Shown here: positions 8,521 to 16,456 of the stretch, one piece after another
Numbering within the stretch: the first letter of the stretch is position 1
Layout of the letters: the number at the start of each line of letters is the position of its first letter
Assembly (NCBI GenBank): GCA_022508245.1
Contig: JAFLVO010000005.1
Location: 1 to 64,000, forward strand
Origin: Clostridiales bacterium
Lineage (GTDB): Bacteria; Bacillota; Clostridia; Christensenellales; Borkfalkiaceae
Reading direction: 5' to 3'
DNA: 64,000 bases
Program-made: the position numbers and the translations under genes
Notes under the pieces: model-generated
The model's database searches: none
What the model saw: only the letters and a program-made list of their open reading frames with translations
What the model was told of the DNA's origin: nothing

Positions 8521-8704
8521 GTTCACGAAAATATAACTCTATTCTGCGAGTTGTTTTTTCCGTGATTTTTGGGAACCAGGTTCCCCTTTGCACAATATTT
8601 AAGGGCACACGATAATACAATTGTGCAAATTCCCCTCCGGTGAGCCGTAGGTATACGCAAATTGAGTGCACAACAAAAAGGCGTGGTTTTCTGTTGTGCC
8701 GTAA
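8521..8704 (+). repeat. Family 1 dispersed structured element, copy C
   Basis: Full-length, about 184 nt, sub-lineage II. Hairpin 1 pairs AACTC with GAGTT around TATTCTGC and exits into TTTTTT. It starts five bases after the hydrolase stop. Hairpin 2 is GGGAACcagGTTCCC. Hairpin 3 pairs TTTGCACAAT with ATTGTGCAAA. The linker is TTCCCCTCC. Hairpin 5 pairs GCACAACAAAAA with TTTTCTGTTGTGC around GGCGTGG. Every stem differs in sequence from copies B and D yet remains paired. Confidence 0.9.
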
Positions 8705-8726
8705 GCAATTATAAATATGGTAAAAT

Positions 8727-9482
8727 ATGGTACAGAAATTTGAAGTTACAATTCCCGAGCTTTCAGGGGATAAAGAGCGCAGCGCGTACATATATCTGCC
8801 TGAAAATTACGGAAACGGAAAAAAATATCCCGTCTTATATATGTTTGACGGACACAACCTCTTTTATGATGAAGACGCAACATTTGGCAAGAGCTGGGGG
8901 CTAAAAGAATATCTCGAAAGAGCGGAGGCGGAGATAATAGTCGCGGCTGTCGAGTGCAACCACGAGGGACACCGCCGGCTTGAAGAATATTCGCCGGTAG
9001 ATTTTACCTTAAATGACGGAACGCGCTTAAAGGGTCAGGGTAAGATATATATGGACTGGCTCGTCAGTGAGTTTAAGCCCTATATAGACAAGAATTACGA
9101 CACGTTGCCAGACAGACACAATACGGCAATCGGCGGCAGCTCTATGGGGGGACTTATGACCCTGTACGCCCTCTGCAACTACAACGAAATTTTCTCGCGC
9201 GGGGCGGCGCTTTCCCCCAGCCTATGGCTTGGGAACGGAAACCTTTGCGGCTTTATCGAAGGGGCAAAATTTAAAAAAGACACCGTAATATATACCGATT
9301 ACGGCAGTAAGGAGTTCTCAAATCACAGCTCGCAGAAAAAGGCGTTTGCCAAAACCTGCGCTACGCTCATTGAGAAGAACGCAGTTTTAACCGCGCGCAT
9401 AGTTGAGGGCGGAACGCACTGTGAGGCTTCGTGGGAGAGGAGTATTCCCTATTTTATGAAAGTATTATTTGATATAGGCTGA
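8727..9482 (+). CDS. Putative esterase (esterase D / enterochelin-esterase fold)
   Basis: A 251-residue alpha/beta-hydrolase of the putative-esterase family. It has the opening strand YIYLPENYGNGKKYPVLYMF (residues 21-40), the motif DGHNLF after it, the nucleophile elbow GGSSMGG with Ser139, and a C-terminal His in GGTHCEASW. No signal peptide is present, so it is cytoplasmic. Substrates in the family range from S-formylglutathione to siderophore and sugar esters; none can be singled out here. It follows repeat copy C, whose hairpin 1 probably separates it from the upstream hydrolase. Confidence 0.85.
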   Translation: MVQKFEVTIPELSGDKERSAYIYLPENYGNGKKYPVLYMFDGHNLFYDEDATFGKSWGLKEYLERAEAEIIVAAVECNHEGHRRLEEYSPVDFTLNDGTRLKGQGKIYMDWLVSEFKPYIDKNYDTLPDRHNTAIGGSSMGGLMTLYALCNYNEIFSRGAALSPSLWLGNGNLCGFIEGAKFKKDTVIYTDYGSKEFSNHSSQKKAFAKTCATLIEKNAVLTARIVEGGTHCEASWERSIPYFMKVLFDIG

Positions 9483-9484
9483 CG

Positions 9485-9615
9485 CAGAGCTCGTCTTATA
9501 AGCGGCGCATCTCTTTGTTGCGTTTGCGTTTTTGCTTGGTCATTTACGGCTTAGTAAACTCCCTGCGCAAAAGCCGCACGCTCCTCGACCTGCTTGCTTC
9601 TAAAACGAGCAAATC
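9485..9615 (-). repeat. Family 2 dispersed repeat, copy 1
   Basis: About 130 nt, closely matching 27364-27495. On the + strand it begins CTTATAAGCGGCGCATCTC and ends near CCTGCTTGCTTCTAAAA. A central hairpin pairs TTTTTGC with GCAAAA around TTTAC..GTAAA; copy 2 has TTTTTCC with GGAAAA, a compensatory change. On the minus strand the reading frame MTKQKRKRNKEMRRL followed by a stop is complete with its own ATG, but no ribosome binding site was seen. Confidence 0.75.
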
Positions 9616-9622
9616 TGCAAAA

Positions 9623-9636
9623 AAGTCAGCTGACTT
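9623..9636. repeat. 14-bp perfect palindrome upstream of the ATP-grasp gene
   Basis: AAGTCAGCTGACTT lies 27 bases before the ATP-grasp start codon. It could be an operator or chance; no promoter is clearly positioned with it. Confidence 0.35.
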
Positions 9637-9662
9637 CTATGTAACTATTTAAAGGATAAAAT

Positions 9663-10838
9663 ATGAATTTTATTTTTATTTCGCCAAACTTTCCCGAAAA
9701 TTATTGGAAATTCTGTCGTGAACTCAAAAATGACGGAGTAAACGTGCTGGGCATAGGCGACTGCCCCTACGACAGTCTTACAAACGAGCTTAAAGGCTCT
9801 TTAAACGAGTATTACAAGGTTTCCGACCTTGAAAACTACGACGAGGTGTTCCGCGCCGTAGCCTTTTTTACCTTCAAATACGGCAAAATCGACTTTATCG
9901 AGAGCAACAACGAGTATTGGCTTGAGCAGGACGCAAAGCTACGCACGGAGTTCAACGTTCAGGGCTTGAAGTTGCGGGATATGTCCGGGATAAAGTACAA
10001 GTCCAAGATGAAGAGCTATTATAAAAAGGCGGGCATAAAGACCGCGCGCTACTGCCTTGTAAGAAGACTTGCGGGCTGTAAAAAGTTCATAGAAGAGGTC
10101 GGCTATCCGGTAATAGTAAAGCCCGACAACGGAGTGGGCGCAAGCTGCACCTACAAGCTTAAAAACGAGGACGAGCTTATAAACTTTTACAACACCAAAC
10201 CGCCCGTACTGTTTATAATGGAGGAGTATATAGACGGCGTGGTTCAAACCTACGACGCAATCGTGGACGGCAAGGGCAATCCAGTATTCGAAACGGGCAA
10301 CGTCACGGTGGACTCCTGCATGGACACTGTAAACAGCGGCGGAAATTTTGCGTTCTATATCCTGAACGAGCCCTATGACGACGTGCGCGATGCGGGCAGG
10401 CGCACATTAAAGGCGTTCGGCGTCAAGAACAGGTTTGTACATTTCGAATTTTTCCGTCTTAATTCCGACCAATATATGGGCAAGAAGGGGGAGATAGTGG
10501 CGCTTGAAGTCAATATGCGCCCCAGCGGCGGCATTTCGCCCGATATGATGAACTATGCAAGCGGTACGAACATCTACAAAATTTGGGCGGACGTAATGAC
10601 CTATGGCTACTCGCTCGTATCCTGCGGCGAAAAGTACTACTGCGGGTTCGCCGGCAGAAGAAGCGGAAAGAAGTTCAAGTACTCCGAGCAGGACATAAAG
10701 GATATGTATTCACACCACATTAAGGCAATTGAAAAGGTGCCCGAGGTGCTCGCCCCCATTATGGGGAATCTGATGTTTCTTGTAACTTTCAAAAAAGAGA
10801 GCGAGCTCAACAAGTTCTATAAAGACGTATTTGCATAA
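9663..10838 (+). CDS. ATP-grasp ligase of unknown substrate
   Basis: A 391-residue ATP-grasp enzyme of the carboxylate-amine ligase type. It has an N-terminal nucleotide-binding-like domain (IFISPNFPENYW), the ATP-grasp central strand YPVIVKPDNGVGAS, MEEYIDG for adenine contact, and the metal-binding EVNMRPSGG near residue 290. Family members form peptide-like or acyl-phosphate-mediated bonds. No partner biosynthetic gene lies next to it, so the substrate is unknown. AAAGGA lies eight bases before the ATG. It is bounded by family 2 repeat copy 1 and a strong terminator, so it is probably a single-gene unit. Confidence 0.85.
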   Translation: MNFIFISPNFPENYWKFCRELKNDGVNVLGIGDCPYDSLTNELKGSLNEYYKVSDLENYDEVFRAVAFFTFKYGKIDFIESNNEYWLEQDAKLRTEFNVQGLKLRDMSGIKYKSKMKSYYKKAGIKTARYCLVRRLAGCKKFIEEVGYPVIVKPDNGVGASCTYKLKNEDELINFYNTKPPVLFIMEEYIDGVVQTYDAIVDGKGNPVFETGNVTVDSCMDTVNSGGNFAFYILNEPYDDVRDAGRRTLKAFGVKNRFVHFEFFRLNSDQYMGKKGEIVALEVNMRPSGGISPDMMNYASGTNIYKIWADVMTYGYSLVSCGEKYYCGFAGRRSGKKFKYSEQDIKDMYSHHIKAIEKVPEVLAPIMGNLMFLVTFKKESELNKFYKDVFA

Positions 10839-10857
10839 AAACGATACAGTAATTAAC

Positions 10858-10900
10858 GCCGCGCGGACGGGAAGTCCGCGCGGCTAATTTTTATTTTTTG
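10858..10900 (+). terminator. Rho-independent terminator after the ATP-grasp gene
   Basis: GCCGCGCGGAC gggaa GTCCGCGCGGC, an 11-bp perfect stem, followed by TAATTTTTATTTTTT. Confidence 0.92.
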
Positions 10901-10966
10901 TGTTCTAAATTGTTGAAACAGGTAGTATGTTATTGTACACAGTATTGTTTTTTTGCGGAGGCGGAT

Positions 10967-12442
10967 ATGCTTGATTACAACGTTTACGAGGACATCGCCA
11001 AAAGGAGCGGCGGAGATATTTACGTAGGAGTGGTGGGCCCCATGCGTACGGGCAAATCCACGCTCATAAAAAAGTTTATGACGGAGCTCGTCATACCCAA
11101 TGCGGAGGACGGCAACCTCAAAAGCGTTATGACCGACGAGCTTCCGCAGTCTGCCTCGGGCAAGACGGTAATGACGACCGAGCCCAAATTCGTGCCTGCA
11201 AAGGGCGCTACGGTAAAGATAGACGGAGCGGTTGCCAACGTGCGTTTCTGCGACTGTGTCGGCTATATAACGGGCGGCGCAAGCGGAATAGAGGAGGACG
11301 GCAAGCCCCGCCTTGTGAACACGCCCTGGAGCGAAGTAGCTCTCCCCTTTGCGGAGGCGGCGGAGCTCGGCACCAACAAGGTAATAAACGACCACTCCAC
11401 GATAGGTCTTTTAGTGACTACGGACGGCAGTATTGCCGAAATACCCCGCGAGGGTTACCTCGACGCGGAAGAACGCACGGTTGCGGCTTTGAAGAACGCT
11501 CAAAAGCCATTTATAATAGTTTTAAACTGCGCTCAACCCGAAAAGCCTGCCGCAAAAAAACTCAGAGAGGAGCTTGAAAACAAGTACGGCGTAACTGTAC
11601 TTGCCTTAAACTGCGAAAAGACGGACGCGGCTGGACTTTTAAACATTCTAAAGGCGGTATTATTCGAGTTCCCCGTAGTATCCTTCGACATAGATATACC
11701 CGCTTGGACGCGGTTTTTACCTCAGGAAAACAGCGCTATCGGCGAGCTTTTAGACAGAATACGCGCCGTTGCGCCCAATGTCTGCAAAATGAAGGACTGC
11801 ACGTGCTTTGATAACGCACTTTCGGACTGCAAGTTCTGGAAGGACGGAATTACCCTTTCAATGAACCTTGCAACGGGCAAGGCAACCTTAAACGCCTACG
11901 TTAAGGACGGAATATTCTACGATATGCTCTCGGAGATTGCAGGCGAGGGAATTACCGACGAATACACCCTTATGCGCTACGTCCGCGGAACCTCGGACGC
12001 AAAAAAAGGCTACGACAAAATCAAGGACGCGCTCGAATGTGCCAAGGTCAACGGCTACGGCATAGTAGAACCCGACGACGGGGATATGAGCCTCGACGCG
12101 CCCAAAGTAGTTCGCCAAGGGGGGAGCGTGGGCATCAAGCTTCGCGCATCCGCCCCCAGCTATCACATAGTTAAGATAGACGTACAGGGCGAGGTCAGCC
12201 CTATTATGGGCAACGCCACGCAGAGCGAGGGCATAGTGCAGGGTATGATGAACGGCTTTGAAAACAACCCCGAGGGTATGTGGGATACCAACGTGTTCGG
12301 CAAGTCGCTTCGTGGTATGGTTAAGGAGGGGCTTGCTGGCAAAGTAACCTCTATGCGCGATGAAACCAAGACCAAAATGCGCCGCGCAATAACCCGAATT
12401 GTAAACGAGGGAAAAGGTGGAGTTATCTGTATAATACTTTAG
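10967..12442 (+). CDS. spoIVA: Stage IV sporulation protein A (spore coat basement ATPase)
   Basis: A self-assembling ATPase that coats the forespore outer membrane and anchors coat and cortex assembly. The protein begins MLDYNVYEDIAKRSGGDIY, the canonical SpoIVA N-terminus, with P-loop GPMRTGKST at 24-32, and ends GGVICIIL, the usual hydrophobic tail. The ORF track start at 10898 adds 23 unsupported residues; GCGGAGGCGG just upstream of 10967 fixes the start and gives 491 residues, matching the usual length of about 492. The stop codon directly abuts repeat copy D. Its presence shows that the organism encodes endosporulation machinery. Confidence 0.97.
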   Translation: MLDYNVYEDIAKRSGGDIYVGVVGPMRTGKSTLIKKFMTELVIPNAEDGNLKSVMTDELPQSASGKTVMTTEPKFVPAKGATVKIDGAVANVRFCDCVGYITGGASGIEEDGKPRLVNTPWSEVALPFAEAAELGTNKVINDHSTIGLLVTTDGSIAEIPREGYLDAEERTVAALKNAQKPFIIVLNCAQPEKPAAKKLREELENKYGVTVLALNCEKTDAAGLLNILKAVLFEFPVVSFDIDIPAWTRFLPQENSAIGELLDRIRAVAPNVCKMKDCTCFDNALSDCKFWKDGITLSMNLATGKATLNAYVKDGIFYDMLSEIAGEGITDEYTLMRYVRGTSDAKKGYDKIKDALECAKVNGYGIVEPDDGDMSLDAPKVVRQGGSVGIKLRASAPSYHIVKIDVQGEVSPIMGNATQSEGIVQGMMNGFENNPEGMWDTNVFGKSLRGMVKEGLAGKVTSMRDETKTKMRRAITRIVNEGKGGVICIIL

Positions 12443-12625
12443 TTCACAAAAATTCCTTGCTATTCTGCGCAAGCAAATTTTCGTGATTTTGAGAAACTAA
12501 GTTTCTCTGCCCGCAATCTTTAAGGGCAAACAAATGCTCAATTGCGGGCATTCACTTCCAGTGAGCCGTAAGCATACGCAAATTGAGTGCGCACCCCAAA
12601 AGCGTGGTTTTGGGGTGCGCCGTAA
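12442..12625 (+). repeat. Family 1 dispersed structured element, copy D
   Basis: Full-length, about 184 nt, sub-lineage I, starting on the last base of the spoIVA stop codon. Hairpin 1 has loop TATTCTGC with inner stem CTTGC/GCAAG and outer AAAATT/AATTTT. Hairpin 2 is GAGAAACtaaGTTTCTC. Hairpin 3 pairs CCCGCAAT with ATTGCGGG. Hairpin 4 is CGTAagcaTACG. Hairpin 5 pairs GCGCACCCCAAAA with TTTTGGGGTGCGC around GCGTGG. This is the clearest copy and a good reference. Confidence 0.92.
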
Positions 12626-12828
12626 TTTATTTTTGGGAAACAATGTTCTCCTTGACGCAATCAAAAAGGGCAAAGGAACATAAAATTGCGTCAATTCCCT
12701 TCCGGTGAGCGAGCGTAGCGACGCTTTGCTTACCTTATAATAAAGGTTTCAGATTATATGCCGCAAAGCCGTATGCATACGCAAATCGAGTGCTCGCCAT
12801 AAAAGTGTGATTTTAAGGCGCGCCGTAA
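12626..12828 (+). repeat. Family 1 dispersed structured element, copy E (5'-truncated, long form)
   Basis: Directly follows copy D, making a head-to-tail pair. It lacks hairpin 1 and begins at hairpin 2 (GGGAAACaatGTTCTCC). Hairpin 3 pairs TTGACGCAAT with ATTGCGTCAA. The linker is TTCCCTTCC. Between the linker and hairpin 4 it carries about 60 extra bases, including GCGAGCGTAGCGACGC, also seen in related form in copy H. It ends GGCGCGCCGTAA. Confidence 0.75.
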
Positions 12829-12929
12829 AGCATTTAAATAAATGACGGAGGCAATTACCCCCCGAATATTATGTAACAAAATATTATTCGCGGTTTGTGT
12901 GGGTAATTAACACGGCGGCGTAAACGACT

Positions 12930-12961
12930 GCTTACGCCGCCGTCAATTCTCTGCCTAATAT
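12930..12961. terminator. Stem-loop in the spoIVA-downstream gap
   Basis: ACGGCGGCGTAA acgactgc TTACGCCGCCGT is a 12-bp perfect stem without a convincing T-run on either strand. It may terminate or protect a transcript of the repeat pair D-E or of the small minus-strand gene. Confidence 0.4.
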
Positions 12962-13019
12962 ACCTAAAATAACGTAAATATATCGAATACACCCCCGGAT
13001 ATGCCGCAAATACGTATGT

Positions 13020-13187
13020 TTAATCTTTATAGGACGGCTCGTCGCCGTCTTTTTCTTCCTTTGTAAAGGTGTCGGGAACAACGACGTTTCCGCCCGCATC
13101 AAAAAGCGCTGCGCTGTCCTTTAACCCCATAATATATGCGTAATACTGCTCGTCTGTTAGCTTTTTTATTTTGGTTTTTTTAGCCAT
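13020..13187 (-). CDS. Small acidic/lysine-rich protein, 55 aa, unknown
   Basis: Below the ORF track cut-off. The frame opens with ATG at 13187 behind GCGAGGTG and encodes 55 residues beginning MAKKTKIKKLTDEQYYAYIM and ending DGDEPSYKD. A basic N-terminus, a Tyr-rich middle and an acidic C-terminus give it a protein-like composition, and the ribosome binding site spacing is good. I do not recognise it. It lies alone in the reverse direction in a gap of more than 1 kb between spoIVA and the repeat protein. Confidence 0.6.
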   Translation of the reverse strand: MAKKTKIKKLTDEQYYAYIMGLKDSAALFDAGGNVVVPDTFTKEEKDGDEPSYKD

Positions 13188-13601
13188 AATACACCTCGCT
13201 TTACAGTATTATTGGCGTTAAACAAAAAATTTATTCCGTTAACCGCTGCCACCCCGCCGGAACGCAGTTGTATGAATAAGTTCAGGTTTATATTAGTTTC
13301 GGATATCAACCTCGACACATACATTTTACGGACAATACTTGCGGTCTGTACGGGGTTGTAGGTGGTAATGTGAACTCGGTGTGAAATTCAAAGCCGTCAT
13401 CTCAAAGAGGGTATTTATAAGGAAAAATAAGCGGATTTTTTGATTGCCCCCGAAATATGCCAGGATAATTGTGAAAAAAATTTCAAAATTCTTAAAAAAA
13501 TTCGGGCAAACTTATTTACATTTGTGTTTTTTTAGTGTAAACTATAATTAAGTCGTCCTATGGTCGGCGCAATTTTAGTACAATTACTCAAGAGGTGTAA
13601 A
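13188..13601. other. Non-coding gap before the repeat protein
   Basis: About 410 bases with no convincing gene. It contains a TATAAT at 13543-13548 preceded by possible -35 sequences (TTGTGT at 15 bases or TTTACA at 22 bases, neither ideally spaced), about 50 bases ahead of the next start codon. Nothing else could be assigned. Confidence 0.5.
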
Positions 13602-16442
13602 ATGGCTAACGGCATGAACGGAACGCCCCAACAGCAACGCCCCGTCCACAGACAGGGTGCGCCTGTAAGGAACGGAAACGGCAATCCGCCCAAAAAAGCG
13701 GACGTAATTATTCAGATTACGCGTGACATTTCCAGAAAGCAGGAAGACGTTCGCAATCAAACTCAACTCATAAGCACGCGGCTTGATTCCGTGGCGGAAA
13801 TCAGCAACCAGACCAGAGACAACGCGCAGGAAGCGCTCAACAAATCCGACGTTGTCTACAATCTCGTTGCAGACAGTATTGCCGGATTAAAGAACGAACT
13901 GACCTACCTTGCTATGCAGAGCGAGAATATCTATCTCAATCTGACAGAAAAGCTTGCCGAGCTCAACAAGGCGGTAGACGATTTAATGCAGGGCAAGGCT
14001 GTTCCCGAGAAGCACGAAGGGGTAGAAGAAGCTCCCCGCGCAGCAACGCAGGAGCTTGACTATGACGCTATTGCAGATAAGCTTGCAGAGCGACTGCCTC
14101 AATCCGCACACGAAGCTTCCGGAGCGGCTATCGACTACGACCTCCTGTCGGACAAGATAGCAGGCAAAATGCCCGCGCCCGTTCAGCAGTATACCGCAGC
14201 GGGTGTGCCCGTAGCAGCGGCTCAACCCGCGAAAATCGACTACGACGAGCTGTCGGAAAAGGTTGCCTCGCTTATTCCCGTACAGGAAGCCATTTCCACC
14301 GACTATATCGCATCCAAGGTTGCCGAGCAGATAATAGTACCCGCCTCTGCGGAAATCGACTATGACGCTCTTGCAAAGAAGGTTGCCGAGCAGATAGGAA
14401 CAACTTCCGCTCCCGCACCTACTCCCGTAGTGGTTACTTCGAACGGCGACGTAACTATCGACTACGAATACCTTGCAGATAAGGTCGCAAGCAAAGTACT
14501 CGCTTCACAAGGCGGAGCTGACGTCGAGACAGCGTCTGTTGAAATTGACTACGAAATACTTGCGGATAAATTATCCGAAAAGCTTAATATAGAAACGTCC
14601 GTCGAAACGGCGCCCGTAGAAATCGACTACGAAACGCTTGCCGACAAGGTAGCCGACAGAATTCATATCGAGGCGCCTGTAGCAACGGCAGAGGGAGAGC
14701 TTGACCTCGACGCACTTGCCGACAAGGTAGCAAAGAGAATACACGTAGAGGTACCCGAGGCGGCGCCTGTAGAAATAGATTACGACGTACTTGCCGATAA
14801 GGTGGCAGACAGAATACACGTAGAGATACCCGAGGCAGCGTCCGTTGAAATAGATTACGAAACGCTTGCCGACAAGGTAGCAGACAGAATTCATATTGAG
14901 GCGCCCGTTGCTACGGCAGAGGGAGAGCTTGACATCGAAGCTCTTGCAGACAAGATTGCCGCACGCGTTCCAGCTCATCAGCAGGTTCAGACCTTTGCAG
15001 CGGCTCTGCCCACGTCGCAGACGGCGGCTATCGACGAGGATGAGCTTGCAGACAAGATTGCACTCAAAGTCGGCTCTCTCAAATCAGACGACTTCGACAT
15101 CATTGTTGACGACGACGGTTGCAATTCGATATCCAAGGCAATTGCAGAGAAGCTCGATTACGACTATATCGCAGACGTGGTTGGCGAAAAGCTTCGCGGC
15201 GAACTCGATTTGACAAACAGCTTAGACCTCGATTACGACGATTTGGCAAACCGCATAGGAGAGAAAGTCAACATTTCCCCCGTAAACGAAGATGCGATTG
15301 CAGACAAAGCTGCGGCAGTTCTTTCCAACTATCTGCCCGACATTGACACGGACGAGATTGCAGACAAGGTCGCAAATCAAGTTCTCGCCGCGCTTCCGGC
15401 AAACAGACAGGATACCGACGGCGAACAGCTTGATATGGACGCACTTGCGGATAAGGTAACAGACAGGGTTGTAAACTCCCTTCCTCAAAAGGAAGAGGGC
15501 GAGGAAGAGGCTCTGCAGATAGAGCTTGACTACGAAGACCTTGCCGAAAAGGTTGCAAACCACATAATAAGCTGTCTTCCCGAAGGCACGAACGGCGGAG
15601 AGGCAGTAGTTGTAAATCAGACGGCGCAGATAAGCGAGGAGGACCTCGACAAGGTAGCCGACAAAATTACCAAAACCTCGGGCGAACGCTTTGACAGCGT
15701 AGACAAGGACCTTGAAAAAATAAAAGCACTGCTTGAAAGCGGAGTTAAGGTTGCAGAGCTTGCACCCGCCGCGGCAGAGCGGACAATAACAGAAGATAAC
15801 GACGTATTGGTTACGGTTAGCGACATTGTGTCTGAAACCGATGAATCGACTGACGAACAAACTTATGAGGAGGACGTTAGCGACCCAAAAACGTTACCGT
15901 CCGAAGATGAAGAAAGTTTAGGGATCGGTGACGAGCTTTCGGAAACTTCGGGCGGAGTAGATTTCCTCAACATGATGAAATACAACCGGAGTTTTATTGC
16001 AAGAATAATTCAAGGCACCGACGACCAGAAACAGTATTACGGCAGAATTAAACATGCCCTATTAGGCTACAAAAAGGTCAATTCCAATATCGCGTGGGGC
16101 GCAGAGAGATTCCACAAGGGCAGAGAAACGATTGCAAGACTTAAAATTCGCGGCAAGACGCTTATTCTGTATCTTGCGCTCGACCCCGCCGAGTTCCCCT
16201 ATTCCGTATACCACCACAAAGACGTCTCCGACAACAAATCGTTGCACGGCACGCCTCTTTCGGTAAAGGTTATGAGCCCGCTCGGCGTAAAAAAAGCTAT
16301 CCGCCTTATAGACGCTATGCTTGAAAAGCGCGACGGTATTAAAAGACCTGTTCCCGAACGTGACTACACCGAAATGTATCCCTATGAAACCATAGAGGAG
16401 CTAATTGCGGACGGGCTTGTTCAGGACGTGAGAAAACCGTAA
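13602..16442 (+). CDS. Giant repeat protein with about 20 DYDxLADKVA repeats and a conserved C-terminal domain, unknown function
   Basis: A 946-residue protein with no signal peptide or membrane helix. Residues about 1-35 are Gln/Asn/Pro-rich. About 35-130 is a helical region (QITRDISRKQEDVRNQTQL) likely to be a coiled coil. From about 140 to 700 it carries roughly 20 units of (I/L)DYDxLADKVAxRI spaced 20-35 residues apart by Pro/Ala/Glu-rich linkers; two units (IDYETLADKVADRIHIEAP) are identical in protein and nearly so in DNA, a recent duplication. An acidic stretch precedes a compact alpha/beta domain at 786-946 containing RGKTLILYLALDP. The ORF track start at 13560 has no ribosome binding site; AGAGGTG before 13602 fixes the ATG. 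It lies between spoIVA and rnj. A scaffold or structural role is inference. Confidence 0.8.
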   Translation: MANGMNGTPQQQRPVHRQGAPVRNGNGNPPKKADVIIQITRDISRKQEDVRNQTQLISTRLDSVAEISNQTRDNAQEALNKSDVVYNLVADSIAGLKNELTYLAMQSENIYLNLTEKLAELNKAVDDLMQGKAVPEKHEGVEEAPRAATQELDYDAIADKLAERLPQSAHEASGAAIDYDLLSDKIAGKMPAPVQQYTAAGVPVAAAQPAKIDYDELSEKVASLIPVQEAISTDYIASKVAEQIIVPASAEIDYDALAKKVAEQIGTTSAPAPTPVVVTSNGDVTIDYEYLADKVASKVLASQGGADVETASVEIDYEILADKLSEKLNIETSVETAPVEIDYETLADKVADRIHIEAPVATAEGELDLDALADKVAKRIHVEVPEAAPVEIDYDVLADKVADRIHVEIPEAASVEIDYETLADKVADRIHIEAPVATAEGELDIEALADKIAARVPAHQQVQTFAAALPTSQTAAIDEDELADKIALKVGSLKSDDFDIIVDDDGCNSISKAIAEKLDYDYIADVVGEKLRGELDLTNSLDLDYDDLANRIGEKVNISPVNEDAIADKAAAVLSNYLPDIDTDEIADKVANQVLAALPANRQDTDGEQLDMDALADKVTDRVVNSLPQKEEGEEEALQIELDYEDLAEKVANHIISCLPEGTNGGEAVVVNQTAQISEEDLDKVADKITKTSGERFDSVDKDLEKIKALLESGVKVAELAPAAAERTITEDNDVLVTVSDIVSETDESTDEQTYEEDVSDPKTLPSEDEESLGIGDELSETSGGVDFLNMMKYNRSFIARIIQGTDDQKQYYGRIKHALLGYKKVNSNIAWGAERFHKGRETIARLKIRGKTLILYLALDPAEFPYSVYHHKDVSDNKSLHGTPLSVKVMSPLGVKKAIRLIDAMLEKRDGIKRPVPERDYTEMYPYETIEELIADGLVQDVRKP

Positions 16443-16456
16443 AAAATAAATTAAAG

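Noticed and set aside
8662-8904. 80-aa ORF overlapping copy C and the esterase
   Set aside because: It begins in the repeat and runs out of frame through the esterase gene.
12442-12625. Integron attC sites as identity of the family 1 element
   Set aside because: There are several separate hairpins rather than one imperfect long hairpin, no cassette structure, and no core sites of the GTTRRRY type.
12497-12694. 65-aa minus-strand ORF over copies D and E
   Set aside because: It is formed by the repeat pair; the reading frame is not conserved between copies of the element.
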